From: Pseudomonas sp. QTF5
Lineage (GTDB): Bacteria > Pseudomonadota > Gammaproteobacteria > Pseudomonadales > Pseudomonadaceae
Assembly (NCBI RefSeq): GCF_000512695.2
Contig: NZ_AZRW02000011.1
Location: 106,804-170,803, forward strand
Direction: 5' to 3'
Length of the DNA: 64,000 bases
The notes below the pieces were generated by a model. The model was not told where the DNA came from. It did not search any database and worked only from the letters and a program-made list of their open reading frames with translations. Both the position numbers and the translations under genes were made by a program. Below are positions 1 to 8,129 of this stretch, piece by piece (positions within the stretch are counted from its first letter, which is position 1; every line of letters begins with the position of its first letter).

Positions 1-63
1 GATATCACCAAGTTCGTCCACCCGGTGGTGGCCGACGCCCTCACCCTGCGCTTCAAGAAGTAA
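1..63 (+). CDS. coaD: Phosphopantetheine adenylyltransferase, C-terminal end (partial)
   Basis: The first 20 codons of the window, ending in TAA, encode DITKFVHPVVADALTLRFKK. This matches the C-terminal helix of Pseudomonas CoaD, which transfers AMP from ATP to 4'-phosphopantetheine in coenzyme A synthesis. Only the tail is present, so no catalytic motif can be checked. A YfhL-type ferredoxin gene follows, which is the usual order in Pseudomonas and supports the call. Confidence 0.8.
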   Translation, partial: DITKFVHPVVADALTLRFKK

Positions 64-71
64 TCCCTGCT

Positions 72-163
72 GCAGGGGTGCGGTGCGGCGGTCCGACTTG
101 CCAGCGAACGAACCACGCAGTGCACCTGATACACCGCCTTCGCCAGCAAGCTGGCTCCTACAG
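72..163. repeat. Degenerate REP pair
   Basis: Two diverged REP units face each other: GGTGCGGCGGTCCGACTTGC near 77-106, related to the long REP variant, and CGCCAGCAAGCTGGCTCCTA at 141-160. Both differ from the consensus seen elsewhere in the window. The element fills the gap between coaD and the ferredoxin gene. Confidence 0.6.
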
Positions 164-192
164 CGACAATGCGGCACAATTGTGCGCATTGA

Positions 193-483
<291 letters not shown>

Positions 484-510
484 ACCTGACCGTTTTGTGT
501 TGTCTTCCCG

Positions 511-595
511 GGCCTCTTCGCGAGCAAGCCCGCTCCCACATTGAATCTGCGTCGTTCACAAATCCCATGTGGGAGCGGGCTTGCTCGCGAAGGCG
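511..595. repeat. REP pair (BIME)
   Basis: Two inverted REP units, CTTCGCGAGCAAGCCCGCTC at 516-535 and its complement ending near 592, separated by about 27 bp. They lie between the convergent ferredoxin gene and the small membrane protein gene and may also end transcription from both sides. Confidence 0.9.
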
Positions 596-624
596 TCATC
601 AGCAGCACTGAAAACTTAACTGCC

Positions 625-948
625 TCACTCCCGCTGCTCAAACCCCTCCCCGATACACCCCAGGCACCGCACAAATGCGGCTTTCGCCGGATCGACCACC
701 AACGCCTGCCCCGCATCGCCAATGCCGCCACCCAGCGCGGTAAACGGCAACGACAGCACAAACGCCCCGGCACCGATCACCGTCGCCACCACCAGTAACG
801 GTCGGGCAATCAGTAAATCGCCAAGCATGGCGTAGGCCGGTGGGTTCTGGATGGTGTAACGTGGATCGCCGCTGCCGTTCTCAGCCGCCAGCGTGGGCGC
901 ACCGACGCTCAGCAGCAGCGTAACGACAAGGGTTCGAAACAGATTCAT
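625..948 (-). CDS. Small secreted or membrane protein of unknown function
   Basis: A 107-residue protein with an N-terminal signal peptide ([22 protein letters not shown], cleavage likely after the AA) and one strongly hydrophobic segment (about residues 46-72, [20 protein letters not shown]). Two cysteines lie in [10 protein letters not shown] near the C-terminus. I do not recognise a named family. Similar small proteins sit beside mutM in other pseudomonads as I remember. It is probably in the inner membrane or periplasm. The gene is transcribed in the same direction as mutM but lies downstream of it. Confidence 0.65.
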   Translation of the reverse strand: MNLFRTLVVTLLLSVGAPTLAAENGSGDPRYTIQNPPAYAMLGDLLIARPLLVVATVIGAGAFVLSLPFTALGGGIGDAGQALVVDPAKAAFVRCLGCIGEGFEQRE

Positions 949-1002
949 GGCACGGTCCTTCGGCTAGGCAGTGAGAACACTGACTATAGACCGTAGCCGA
1001 TA

Positions 1003-1815
1003 TCAGCTCTGACAGCGCGGACAAAAAACACTGGCGCGTTGCCCCAGTTTGACCTCCCGCAGCCCTGTGCCACAGACCTTGCAGTGTTCACCTCCACGGC
1101 CGTACACGAACAGTTCCTGCTGGAAGTAACCCGGTTGACCATCACCACCGATAAAATCCCGTAGCGTGGTGCCGCCGCGTTCGATAGCGGCGGCCAGGAT
1201 GCGTTTGATCTCGATCGCCAGCTTCAAATAGCGCGCCCGGGAAATGCTCCTGGCTTCACGCCGAGGGTCAATGCCGGCTGCAAACAACGCTTCGGTCGCG
1301 TAGATATTGCCGACGCCGACCACCACCGCGTTGTCCATGATGAACGGCTTGACCGCCATGGAGCGTCCGCGGGATTGCTGGAACAGGCGCTCGCCGTCAA
1401 ACAGGTCGGTCAACGGCTCCGGCCCCAGGCGAACCAGCAGCTCATGATTCAGCGGATCGAGACTCCAGAGCATCGCCCCAAACCGTCGCGGGTCGGTGTA
1501 ACGCAGCGCCAGGCCCGATTCCAGTTCGATGTCCACATGCTCATGCTTGGCCGCCGGCATGCCGACTTCCACCAGCCGCAGATTCCCCGACATCCCCAAA
1601 TGACTGATCAGCGTGCCGACTTCGGCGTTGATCAGCAGGTACTTGGCGCGCCGTTCCACCAGCACGATGCGCTGGCCGGATAGCCGCACATCCAGGTCTT
1701 CGGGAATCGGCCAGCGCAGACGGCGCTCACGCACGATCACTCGGCTGACGCGCTGGCCTTCCAGGTGCGGTGCAATTCCGCGGCGGGTGGTTTCGACTTC
1801 CGGCAATTCAGGCAT
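1003..1815 (-). CDS. mutM: Formamidopyrimidine-DNA glycosylase
   Basis: A 270-residue bifunctional glycosylase/AP lyase that removes 8-oxoguanine and formamidopyrimidines. The N-terminus [13 protein letters not shown] gives the catalytic Pro after Met removal and the general-acid Glu. The central helix-two-turn-helix region contains [13 protein letters not shown]. The C-terminal zinc finger has four cysteines (CKVCGTGL...FCPRC) followed by the DNA-binding loop. Length matches E. coli Fpg (269). It lies 30 bp downstream of the HDOD gene on the same strand and may be cotranscribed with it. Confidence 0.97.
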   Translation of the reverse strand: MPELPEVETTRRGIAPHLEGQRVSRVIVRERRLRWPIPEDLDVRLSGQRIVLVERRAKYLLINAEVGTLISHLGMSGNLRLVEVGMPAAKHEHVDIELESGLALRYTDPRRFGAMLWSLDPLNHELLVRLGPEPLTDLFDGERLFQQSRGRSMAVKPFIMDNAVVVGVGNIYATEALFAAGIDPRREARSISRARYLKLAIEIKRILAAAIERGGTTLRDFIGGDGQPGYFQQELFVYGRGGEHCKVCGTGLREVKLGQRASVFCPRCQS

Positions 1816-1845
1816 GGGGCTCTCGAATCAGGCGAGGTTCGACAC

Positions 1846-2712
1846 TCAACGAGTGGCGAGGTCGCGAATCTCTTGTTTCTGGGTTTCGAAATCGTATTCC
1901 GATAGACCGATGTAATCGAGCACAAGTGGCCCGACACTGTTCCATTCATGGTCTTCGGACTGGTTGCCCAGTACCCGGAAGGAGGCGCAAATGTGCTCGG
2001 CCATCTTCAGGATCGCCAGCAGGTTTTTCAGCGGTGTGTTGCGCGACGATTCATCGCTGAAAATGGCCAGGGCATTGTGATGGTTGGCAATGGCCTGGGT
2101 GACGTGTTCCGGCAGGCGCCAGGATTTGGCGGTGTAATACCCGACCACGGCATGATTGGTGTTGTATTGCCTGTTCTCGGTATCCACTACGCGGCATTCG
2201 GCGCTGGCGTTGCCATAGGCCTGTTCCAGCACTTTCATGTAATCGGGGAATTTCTTGATCATCAGCGGGATGCCGCAATCGTGGAACAGGCCCAGCGCAT
2301 AGGCTTCATCACCGGCCTGGACGCCGACGCGCTTGGCCAGGGTCAGGCACGTCATCGCCACGTCCTGCGCCGTGTCCCAGAAACGGTTGAGGGTGACGAT
2401 GGCGTCGTCGTTCAGCTCGCCCTTGATCGACTGCGCATTGATCAGGTTAATGATCGAACGGCTGCCCAACAGGTTCACTGCCCGCTGGATCGCGGTGATC
2501 TTGTTACTCAAGCCGTAGTACGGCGAATTGACGATTTTCAGCAAGGCACCGGAAAGGCCTGGATCCTGGGAGATCAACTTCGCGATCATTTCCAGGTCCG
2601 GGTCGGGCATGTACTGCTCCATCTGCAGATCCACCATGATCTGCGGCTGGGGTGGCACACTGATGCCTTGCAGGGACTGTTGAATCTGTTCGGTCGTCAA
2701 CTCTTGGGACAT
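1846..2712 (-). CDS. HDOD domain signalling protein
   Basis: A 288-residue protein built almost wholly of an HDOD domain (about residues 20-220). Recognisable segments are LISQDPGLSGALLKIVNSPYYG, the helix containing AIQRAVNLLG, and GLFHDCGIPLM. HDOD proteins lack the catalytic HD metal site and usually act as scaffolds in signalling or stress control. No output domain is present. The start MSQELTTEQ is preceded by GGAG. The target cannot be inferred from its position next to mutM. Confidence 0.88.
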   Translation of the reverse strand: MSQELTTEQIQQSLQGISVPPQPQIMVDLQMEQYMPDPDLEMIAKLISQDPGLSGALLKIVNSPYYGLSNKITAIQRAVNLLGSRSIINLINAQSIKGELNDDAIVTLNRFWDTAQDVAMTCLTLAKRVGVQAGDEAYALGLFHDCGIPLMIKKFPDYMKVLEQAYGNASAECRVVDTENRQYNTNHAVVGYYTAKSWRLPEHVTQAIANHHNALAIFSDESSRNTPLKNLLAILKMAEHICASFRVLGNQSEDHEWNSVGPLVLDYIGLSEYDFETQKQEIRDLATR

Positions 2713-2786
2713 AAGTACACACTCCGGGTCAGGCGGGGATTCTAACCCTTAAAAAGATGGGTCTGACAGTCAGTCCAGCGCATTCA

Positions 2787-2878
2787 TGTGGGAGCGGGCT
2801 TGCTCGCGAAGAGGGCGTGTCAGTCGACATAGATGTTGCCTGACACACCGCCTTCGCGAGCAAGCCCGCTCCCACAGG
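2787..2878. repeat. REP pair (BIME)
   Basis: Inverted REP units at 2787-2811 (TGTGGGAGCGGGCTTGCTCG) and about 2851-2877, separated by about 40 bp. They lie in the gap between the divergent HDOD and methyltransferase genes, so are unlikely to be only a terminator. Confidence 0.9.
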
Positions 2879-2978
2879 TTCCGCACCTTACTGACTGCCC
2901 TCATTCGCGTTCATCGACCACCAAACCCGCCACTCCCTCAACACGCTATACTCCCGCTCTTTTTTCCGGAGCGACGTC

Positions 2979-4175
2979 ATGTCCCTGCCTAGCCTGCGCC
3001 TCAAAGCCAACGCCGACCGTCGCCTGCGAAACGGCCACTTGTGGGTTTACAGCAACGAAATCGATGTAGCCGCTACTCCTTTGCACGGTTTCAAGGCCGG
3101 CGACCAGGCGATCCTCGAAGCCGCCAGCGGCAAACCGCTGGGCATCGTTGCCATGAGCCCGAACAACCTGATCTGCGCCCGCTTGCTGTCGCGCGACATC
3201 AAGTTGCCGCTGGACAAGTCGCTGCTGGTGCATCGCCTGAACGTTGCCCTTTCCCTGCGCGATCGCCTGTTCGACAAGCCGTTCTATCGTCTGGTCTACG
3301 GCGATTCCGATCTGCTGCCAGGCCTGGTGGTCGACCGTTTCGGCGATATCCTGGTGGTGCAGATCGCCTCGGCGACCATGGAAGCTCACAAAGATGACGT
3401 GATCGCCGCGCTGACCCAAGTGCTCAAGCCAAGCGGCATTCTGTTCAAGAATGACTCCGCTGCCCGTGATGCCGAAGGCCTCAACCGCTACGTCGAAACC
3501 GTGTTCGGCCTGGTGCCGGAATGGGTCGCTCTGGAAGAGAATGGCGTGAAATTCGAAGCGCCAGTCATCCAGGGGCAGAAAACCGGCTGGTTCTACGACC
3601 ACCGCATGAACCGCGCGCGTCTGGCCCCTTATGCCAAAGGCAAACGCGTACTGGACTTGTACAGCTACATCGGCGGCTGGGGCGTTCAAGCAGCGGCCTT
3701 CGGCGCCAGTGAAGTGTTCTGCGTCGACGCTTCGGCCTTCGCCCTCGACGGCGTCGAGCGCAACGCCGCACTGAACGGCGTCGCCGAAAAAATGACCTGC
3801 ATCGAAGGCGACGTATTCGAAGCCCTGAAGGAACTGAAAGCCAGCGAAGAACGTTTCGACGTCATCGTGGCCGACCCTCCTGCCTTCATCAAACGCAAGA
3901 AAGACATGAAGAACGGTGAAGGCGCCTACCGTCGCCTGAACGAACAAGCCATGCGCCTGCTTAGCAAGGACGGCATCCTGGTCAGCGCTTCATGCTCGAT
4001 GCACCTGCCGGAAGACGACCTGCAGAACATTCTGCTGACCAGCGCCCGTCACCTGGACCGCAATATCCAGATGCTGGAGCGCGGCGGCCAGGGCCCAGAC
4101 CACCCGGTACACCCGGCGATTGCCGAGACTCGTTACATCAAGAGCATCACCTGCCGTCTGCTGCCAAACAGCTGA
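2979..4175 (+). CDS. RlmI-like class I SAM-dependent 23S rRNA methyltransferase
   Basis: A 398-residue protein matching RlmI/YccW in length (396). The PUA domain covers roughly residues 1-75 (NGHLWVYSNEI). A middle EEHEE-type region follows, then a Rossmann methyltransferase fold with SAM motif I VLDLYSYIGGWGVQAA near residue 225 and the catalytic-loop motif VADPPAFIKRKKD near 300. By family it makes m5C in 23S rRNA. CSMHLPEDD may carry the second functional Cys. GGAG precedes the ATG. The exact rRNA position modified is inferred from homology only. Confidence 0.85.
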   Translation: MSLPSLRLKANADRRLRNGHLWVYSNEIDVAATPLHGFKAGDQAILEAASGKPLGIVAMSPNNLICARLLSRDIKLPLDKSLLVHRLNVALSLRDRLFDKPFYRLVYGDSDLLPGLVVDRFGDILVVQIASATMEAHKDDVIAALTQVLKPSGILFKNDSAARDAEGLNRYVETVFGLVPEWVALEENGVKFEAPVIQGQKTGWFYDHRMNRARLAPYAKGKRVLDLYSYIGGWGVQAAAFGASEVFCVDASAFALDGVERNAALNGVAEKMTCIEGDVFEALKELKASEERFDVIVADPPAFIKRKKDMKNGEGAYRRLNEQAMRLLSKDGILVSASCSMHLPEDDLQNILLTSARHLDRNIQMLERGGQGPDHPVHPAIAETRYIKSITCRLLPNS

Positions 4176-4186
4176 GTACGCTGGTT

Positions 4187-4222
4187 TGACGGGGAGCCAA
4201 CAGGCTCTCCGTCAGCCGTTTT
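4187..4222 (+). terminator. Rho-independent terminator after the methyltransferase gene
   Basis: A 12-bp stem (TGACGGGGAGCC at 4187-4198 with GGCTCTCCGTCA at 4203-4214, one G-T pair) with an AACA loop, followed by a short T run at 4219-4222. It separates the core methyltransferase gene from the inserted peptide cassette. Confidence 0.75.
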
Positions 4223-4388
4223 AACGCCACGACGTCCACTCTTCAACTCTGCTTCTTACTCTTGCGGTCCTACTGACTTGCAGGACGTTTCCCTGCATAT
4301 TTTATTTAAAAGTAAATAGCCTACAAACTTTCTCTAACCCTCAGATCGTTCCGACAAAATTACTGGAACATTCCTACTTAACATCCCC

Positions 4389-4416
4389 TTGATAAGAGCT
4401 CATTACAGCCTATGAT
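4389..4416 (+). promoter_or_regulatory. Sigma70-like promoter of the peptide cassette
   Basis: TTGATA (4389-4394) and TATGAT (4411-4416) are separated by 16 bp, giving 5/6 matches to each consensus hexamer. The predicted transcription start falls near 4423, about 46 bp before the peptide ATG. The surrounding 4230-4420 stretch is AT-rich relative to the rest of the window. Confidence 0.65.
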
Positions 4417-4421
4417 TAAGT

Positions 4422-4439
4422 TGTCACCGCGAAGTGACA
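4422..4439 (+). promoter_or_regulatory. Inverted repeat at the predicted transcription start
   Basis: TGTCAC (4422-4427) and GTGACA (4434-4439) form a perfect 6-bp inverted repeat with a 6-bp centre CGCGAA. Placed just after the -10 box it could be an operator for a repressor, or a 5'-end hairpin that stabilises the mRNA. No dedicated regulator gene is visible in the cassette. Confidence 0.45.
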
Positions 4440-4468
4440 CTCACTATCAATGACAAGGAGTTCAAAAC

Positions 4469-4540
4469 ATGAAAGCAATTACTCTGGAAGCTAACAAGAT
4501 CGCTAATCTGGCTTTTCTGGTTGCGCCAAAAGCCCGTTAA
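4469..4540 (+). CDS. 23-residue peptide, probable precursor of a peptide-derived product
   Basis: The reading frame encodes 23 residues starting MKAITLEANKIANL and ending LVAPKAR. It has a strong ribosome site (AAGGAG, 4455-4460), a promoter at good distance upstream, and a hairpin just after its stop, all signs of a real and highly translated short gene. It is followed by flavin-dehydrogenase, diiron-oxygenase and exporter genes, so a precursor or scaffold role is inferred. There is no Cys or double-Gly motif and only one Thr, unlike lanthipeptide or thiazole precursors. Length resembles PqqA but the sequence does not. The family is not recognised. Confidence 0.7.
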   Translation: MKAITLEANKIANLAFLVAPKAR

Positions 4541-4549
4541 GTAAATGAG

Positions 4550-4583
4550 ACGCTGGGGAGTGCCGGCTACCCAGCGTTTTCTA
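4550..4583 (+). terminator. Attenuating terminator between the peptide gene and the enzymes
   Basis: A perfect 8-bp stem, ACGCTGGG (4550-4557) with CCCAGCGT (4570-4577), a 12-nt loop, and a T-rich tail TTTTCTAT from 4577. It starts 10 bp after the peptide stop and ends about 30 bp before the next ATG. Partial termination here would keep the peptide transcript in excess over the enzyme genes, as in many precursor-peptide operons. Confidence 0.7.
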
Positions 4584-4611
4584 TGACACAGTCCAGAGTG
4601 AACCGTCCATC

Positions 4612-5688
4612 ATGCAGATAAATCCATACTTGTTCATGCTCCCTCGTACGCCCGGTCAAATAGTCTGGGATTACAAGAATCACAAACAATTTGAACTCAA
4701 TCTTGAATATTCAACCCGACTTGCACAACTTATCAGCAACCCTAACCTGTATAACGACAACAACAGAATAGACATTCAATTTCTAAACTCCGGAATACTG
4801 ACTACCTCAATACAAGACACTATTGAATGGGGCTGGGATGAACTGTCGAAAATATTCCATATCGGCACCAAGAATATCCCCTGCGAACATATTCCTCAGA
4901 ATATCCATGAATGGTCCAAATACTATCTGGACCATTGCATCGAAGTACTGGCCGTACCGCCAGACGCCAGGCTCACAGAGCGCCAGGCACACGAGCTGAT
5001 TGCCCTGCCAAAACCGTCCTGCCTGCCGAAGGGTTCTCTTGCCAACGCCCTGATCGGCCGAAAAACCTGCCGCACCTTCACGGATGAAGCGGTTTCACTG
5101 GAAGAGGTCGGCACACTGCTTTATCTGTCCCTGGGCTACCTGCATGAACGCGAAAATGACGTCGACGAAACCATTGTCGAAGGCCTCGGTGCCCGACGCA
5201 GCAGCCCGTCCGGTGGCGGCCTGAATGCCTGCGAAGGCTTTCTTCATGTACAAAACGTCAGCGGCCTGAAACCCGGGTTCTACGCCTACCACCCCACCGA
5301 TCATGCACTGAGCTTCATCAACCCGGCACCTGACTCGCCCCTGGGGCAGTTGCTGTGCGGGCAGCACTTCATCAATAACCTGCCCGTGGGCCTGTTCATT
5401 ACCGCTCGCTTCGACAAATTGTGGTGGAAGTATGAACACTCACGAGCCTACCGAATGGCTTACGTCGAGGCAGGCCATATTTCCCAGACCTTTCAACTCG
5501 CGGCCACTGCACTGGGGCTGAACACGTGGCTGACCGGAGCACTGACGGACGATCAGGTCGAAACATTGCTGGGGCTCGAGGACAACGCAGAACAACCCTT
5601 GTTTTTTGTCGGCTGTGGCCACAGCGACGGACAAGTGATGTGCAAGGAATTGAAAGATCTGCTGAGCCGTCGGGAGCCGCAACAATGA
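4612..5688 (+). CDS. SagB/ThcOx-family flavin-dependent dehydrogenase
   Basis: A 358-residue protein. Residues about 1-120 form an N-terminal domain like that of SagB-type proteins. Residues about 145-350 are a nitroreductase fold with ARRSSPSGGGLNACEGFLHV and the GLKPGFYAYHPTDHAL segment typical of the SagB group, which binds FMN. SagB enzymes oxidise azolines to azoles in thiazole/oxazole peptides, but no YcaO cyclodehydratase is nearby, so the substrate is probably different. The first 300 bp are AT-rich unlike the neighbours. The stop overlaps the next start (ATGA), giving translational coupling. Confidence 0.82.
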   Translation: MQINPYLFMLPRTPGQIVWDYKNHKQFELNLEYSTRLAQLISNPNLYNDNNRIDIQFLNSGILTTSIQDTIEWGWDELSKIFHIGTKNIPCEHIPQNIHEWSKYYLDHCIEVLAVPPDARLTERQAHELIALPKPSCLPKGSLANALIGRKTCRTFTDEAVSLEEVGTLLYLSLGYLHERENDVDETIVEGLGARRSSPSGGGLNACEGFLHVQNVSGLKPGFYAYHPTDHALSFINPAPDSPLGQLLCGQHFINNLPVGLFITARFDKLWWKYEHSRAYRMAYVEAGHISQTFQLAATALGLNTWLTGALTDDQVETLLGLEDNAEQPLFFVGCGHSDGQVMCKELKDLLSRREPQQ

Positions 5689-6659
5689 CCGCCCCCATCA
5701 TTGCCCCGTTAGACCGTCCCGTTTCCTGGTCTCTGCGCTTCACCCTCGGCGACTGGAATACCCGCGCGTCGGTGCGCACCAGCGAGCATGACTATCTATT
5801 GCCGCCAGATCTGGAACAGCAACTGGAAACACGTCACTGGTTTCCCCCAAGCTTCCTGGCCTACCTGAATCACCCGGCAATCAAAGCGCTGGGGAAAACC
5901 GTCATCCATCGGCTGTCGGCCAATCATCTGGTGTACTTCCTCGACTACACCACTGTGCTCGAACACCGCATTGTCAACCGATCCGTGGAGACCATCCACG
6001 GTGAATTGAAGGTCAACATTCCCCCACGGATGAAGACCGCCGCGCTTCAGCTTTATACCGACGAGGGTTATCACGCCCTGTTCTCCAATAGCCTCGCCGA
6101 GCAGATTGCCGGGGTCTACGGGGTCAGCCTGCGCCCGGTCATGCCACACCGCATCACGCGATTGAACACTTTGCTCGAGCGCACACCTGACAAACACCGG
6201 GCGCTGGCCTGGTTTCTCGTCGGGTTCGTGTCGGAGACGATCATTGCCAAAGAACTGCTCGACGTCTGCCGTGACGATCTGGTGTCCAGCGTCCAGACAA
6301 TGCTCAGGGATCATCTCGCGGACGAGGCTCGCCACAGTCGCTATTTCTCTGAAGTGTTCCATTACCTGTGGCTGACGATGAACAGCCGCCAACGCACGTT
6401 CGCTGCCAGGCTGCTGTTGGACATCATCCGGATTTTCTTCGAGGTCGATGAGCGGTGGATGCGGGAAAGCCTGCAAGGCGCAGGTCTCGACGAGACCGTC
6501 GTCACGCAAGTTCTCGGCGAACTGACCAGCCCGCAAGCGACCCTTCAGCGGGCAAGATCCGGTGCCGGTGCGACGCTTCAAGCTTTGAAAAAAGCCGGTT
6601 TCATCGACCTGGCTTACAACCGTAAACTTTTCATGAAGGCAGGACTGATCGATGAATGA
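5685..6659 (+). CDS. AurF-like diiron oxygenase
   Basis: 324 residues from the ATG that overlaps the upstream stop. Ferritin-like helices carry the expected metal ligands: a Glu in the early helix (VLEHRIVNRSVE), EGYH in YTDEGYHALFS, a Glu in FVSETIIAKEL, and EARH in LADEARHSRYF. This pattern fits the AurF p-aminobenzoate N-oxygenase family (PF11583), which oxidises amines to hydroxylamine, nitroso or nitro groups. It probably acts on the cassette's peptide or a product of it. A longer frame opens upstream at 5526 but would overlap the dehydrogenase gene, so the coupled ATG is preferred. Confidence 0.82.
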   Translation: MTAPIIAPLDRPVSWSLRFTLGDWNTRASVRTSEHDYLLPPDLEQQLETRHWFPPSFLAYLNHPAIKALGKTVIHRLSANHLVYFLDYTTVLEHRIVNRSVETIHGELKVNIPPRMKTAALQLYTDEGYHALFSNSLAEQIAGVYGVSLRPVMPHRITRLNTLLERTPDKHRALAWFLVGFVSETIIAKELLDVCRDDLVSSVQTMLRDHLADEARHSRYFSEVFHYLWLTMNSRQRTFAARLLLDIIRIFFEVDERWMRESLQGAGLDETVVTQVLGELTSPQATLQRARSGAGATLQALKKAGFIDLAYNRKLFMKAGLIDE

Positions 6660-7872
6660 GCGACGATCTGCGCCAACCGTCAAACAACGTCGGGGGGCAG
6701 TCAGCCTGTTATTGGCAATGGTGCTGCTTGGCGTGTTCCCGCTGGATGTTCTGCTTCCCTCATTCCCAGCGCTTGCCGAACACTTTCGCAGTACGCCCGC
6801 CGACATTGCGCTCTCGATCAGTCTGTTTGCCATCGGTATAGCGGCGTCTCAACTGCTGATCGGGCCGTTGTCGGATGTGATCGGGCGAAAAGGGCTGTTG
6901 CTCGCCGGCATAATCGTTTCGATGCTGGGTGCGATGGGCTGCATACTGACCACGGACTATTCCCACTTCCTTCTGTTCCGAATCATTCAGGCGCTCGGCT
7001 GCGGGTGCTTCGTACTGTCACAAGCGCTGGTTCAGGATCTGTTCGAGGGTGAGGAGCGTGACCGCTTGCGGATTCTGATGGTCACTGCCACCGGCATTTT
7101 CATCTCGGTCTCACCCTTGGCCGGTACGTTTCTGCAAGCCACGCTGGGTTGGCAGGGCAGCTTCTGGGTGTTTACCGCACTGGCTGCAATCGTGCTGCTC
7201 AAAGCCTGTTTTTCTCTCGAAAACACTCGACCGGCGGCAACCGGAGCGCGCCCGAATATCTTCCAGCCCTATCGCCGGGTCTTGTGCGATTTCGACTTCC
7301 TGTCTTACTGGCTGATTTCCGCCTTTGCCTTCGCCTGCCATTTTTCCTTCATCGTTATTTCACCGCTGATTTTCATGGATCAACTCCAGCTATCGGCCTA
7401 TGACTTCTCGTTAATCCTGCTGGTATATGGCGGCGCCTACATCGTCGGCGGCAGTGTTGCGGTTGTGCTGGGTAGATACATCAGTCCAGGTCATCAAATC
7501 ATCAGCGGGCTGAGCCTGATCCTGCTGTCCGGCCTCATCATGCTTTATCTTTCAAATCAATTTGCGCTGTCACCGGCCACCGTCCTGATACCGATGCTCA
7601 TTTGTACCGCAGGTACCACTATCGCCCGACCGGCCGCCACCTCCAAAGCCATGAGCCTGTTCCCTGAAAATGCAGGGACTTCGGCGTCGGCCGGCAGCAC
7701 GGTGATTTTCATCTGCGGCGGGTTGATCAGTGCACTCATCAGCTTGAGCCCGGCCAACCTGCAATCCACCCTGGGATACAGCTTCATCATTTTGAGCGGC
7801 GTGGCGCTGGCGCTGAACAGTCGCATCAATCGCCGATCCAAAAGCCCGAGAGCCAGCCCAAGCGTCGAATAA
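6652..7872 (+). CDS. MFS exporter, Bcr/CflA family
   Basis: A 406-residue protein with 12 predicted membrane helices. Motif A, GPLSDVIGRKG, sits between helices 2 and 3, and helix 1 contains the PLDVLLPSFPALAEHF segment typical of Bcr/CflA drug:H+ antiporters. It overlaps the diiron oxygenase by 8 bp, so it is the last gene of a coupled operon. The likely role is export of the cassette's product or self-protection. No terminator is evident in the 257 bp before ilvD. Confidence 0.85.
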   Translation: MNERRSAPTVKQRRGAVSLLLAMVLLGVFPLDVLLPSFPALAEHFRSTPADIALSISLFAIGIAASQLLIGPLSDVIGRKGLLLAGIIVSMLGAMGCILTTDYSHFLLFRIIQALGCGCFVLSQALVQDLFEGEERDRLRILMVTATGIFISVSPLAGTFLQATLGWQGSFWVFTALAAIVLLKACFSLENTRPAATGARPNIFQPYRRVLCDFDFLSYWLISAFAFACHFSFIVISPLIFMDQLQLSAYDFSLILLVYGGAYIVGGSVAVVLGRYISPGHQIISGLSLILLSGLIMLYLSNQFALSPATVLIPMLICTAGTTIARPAATSKAMSLFPENAGTSASAGSTVIFICGGLISALISLSPANLQSTLGYSFIILSGVALALNSRINRRSKSPRASPSVE

Positions 7873-8129
7873 CCCCGCCGATCGTCACCCCACACGCCCC
7901 ATCAGCGCTGGATCAACATTTTCCGGCATTCCCTCCAGCCGCCAGCGGTGTAGAATCGCGAGATTCATCGCCAGTCATCCCCCGGCGGGTTTATGAGCTC
8001 AAGCTGAAGCGCGCGGCGATCCCGCAAAGTTATCGGCAACTTCCGGACACACGGCCATTTCTGAGTGTTCCAGACGTCAATAGAAGCTCACTTCCCTTTT
8101 GATACCTGATTAGCCGCCCGGAGTGCTTC

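Noticed and set aside
5526..5684. Longer start for the diiron oxygenase
   Set aside because: It would overlap 163 bp of the dehydrogenase gene; the ATGA-coupled start gives a normal family N-terminus.
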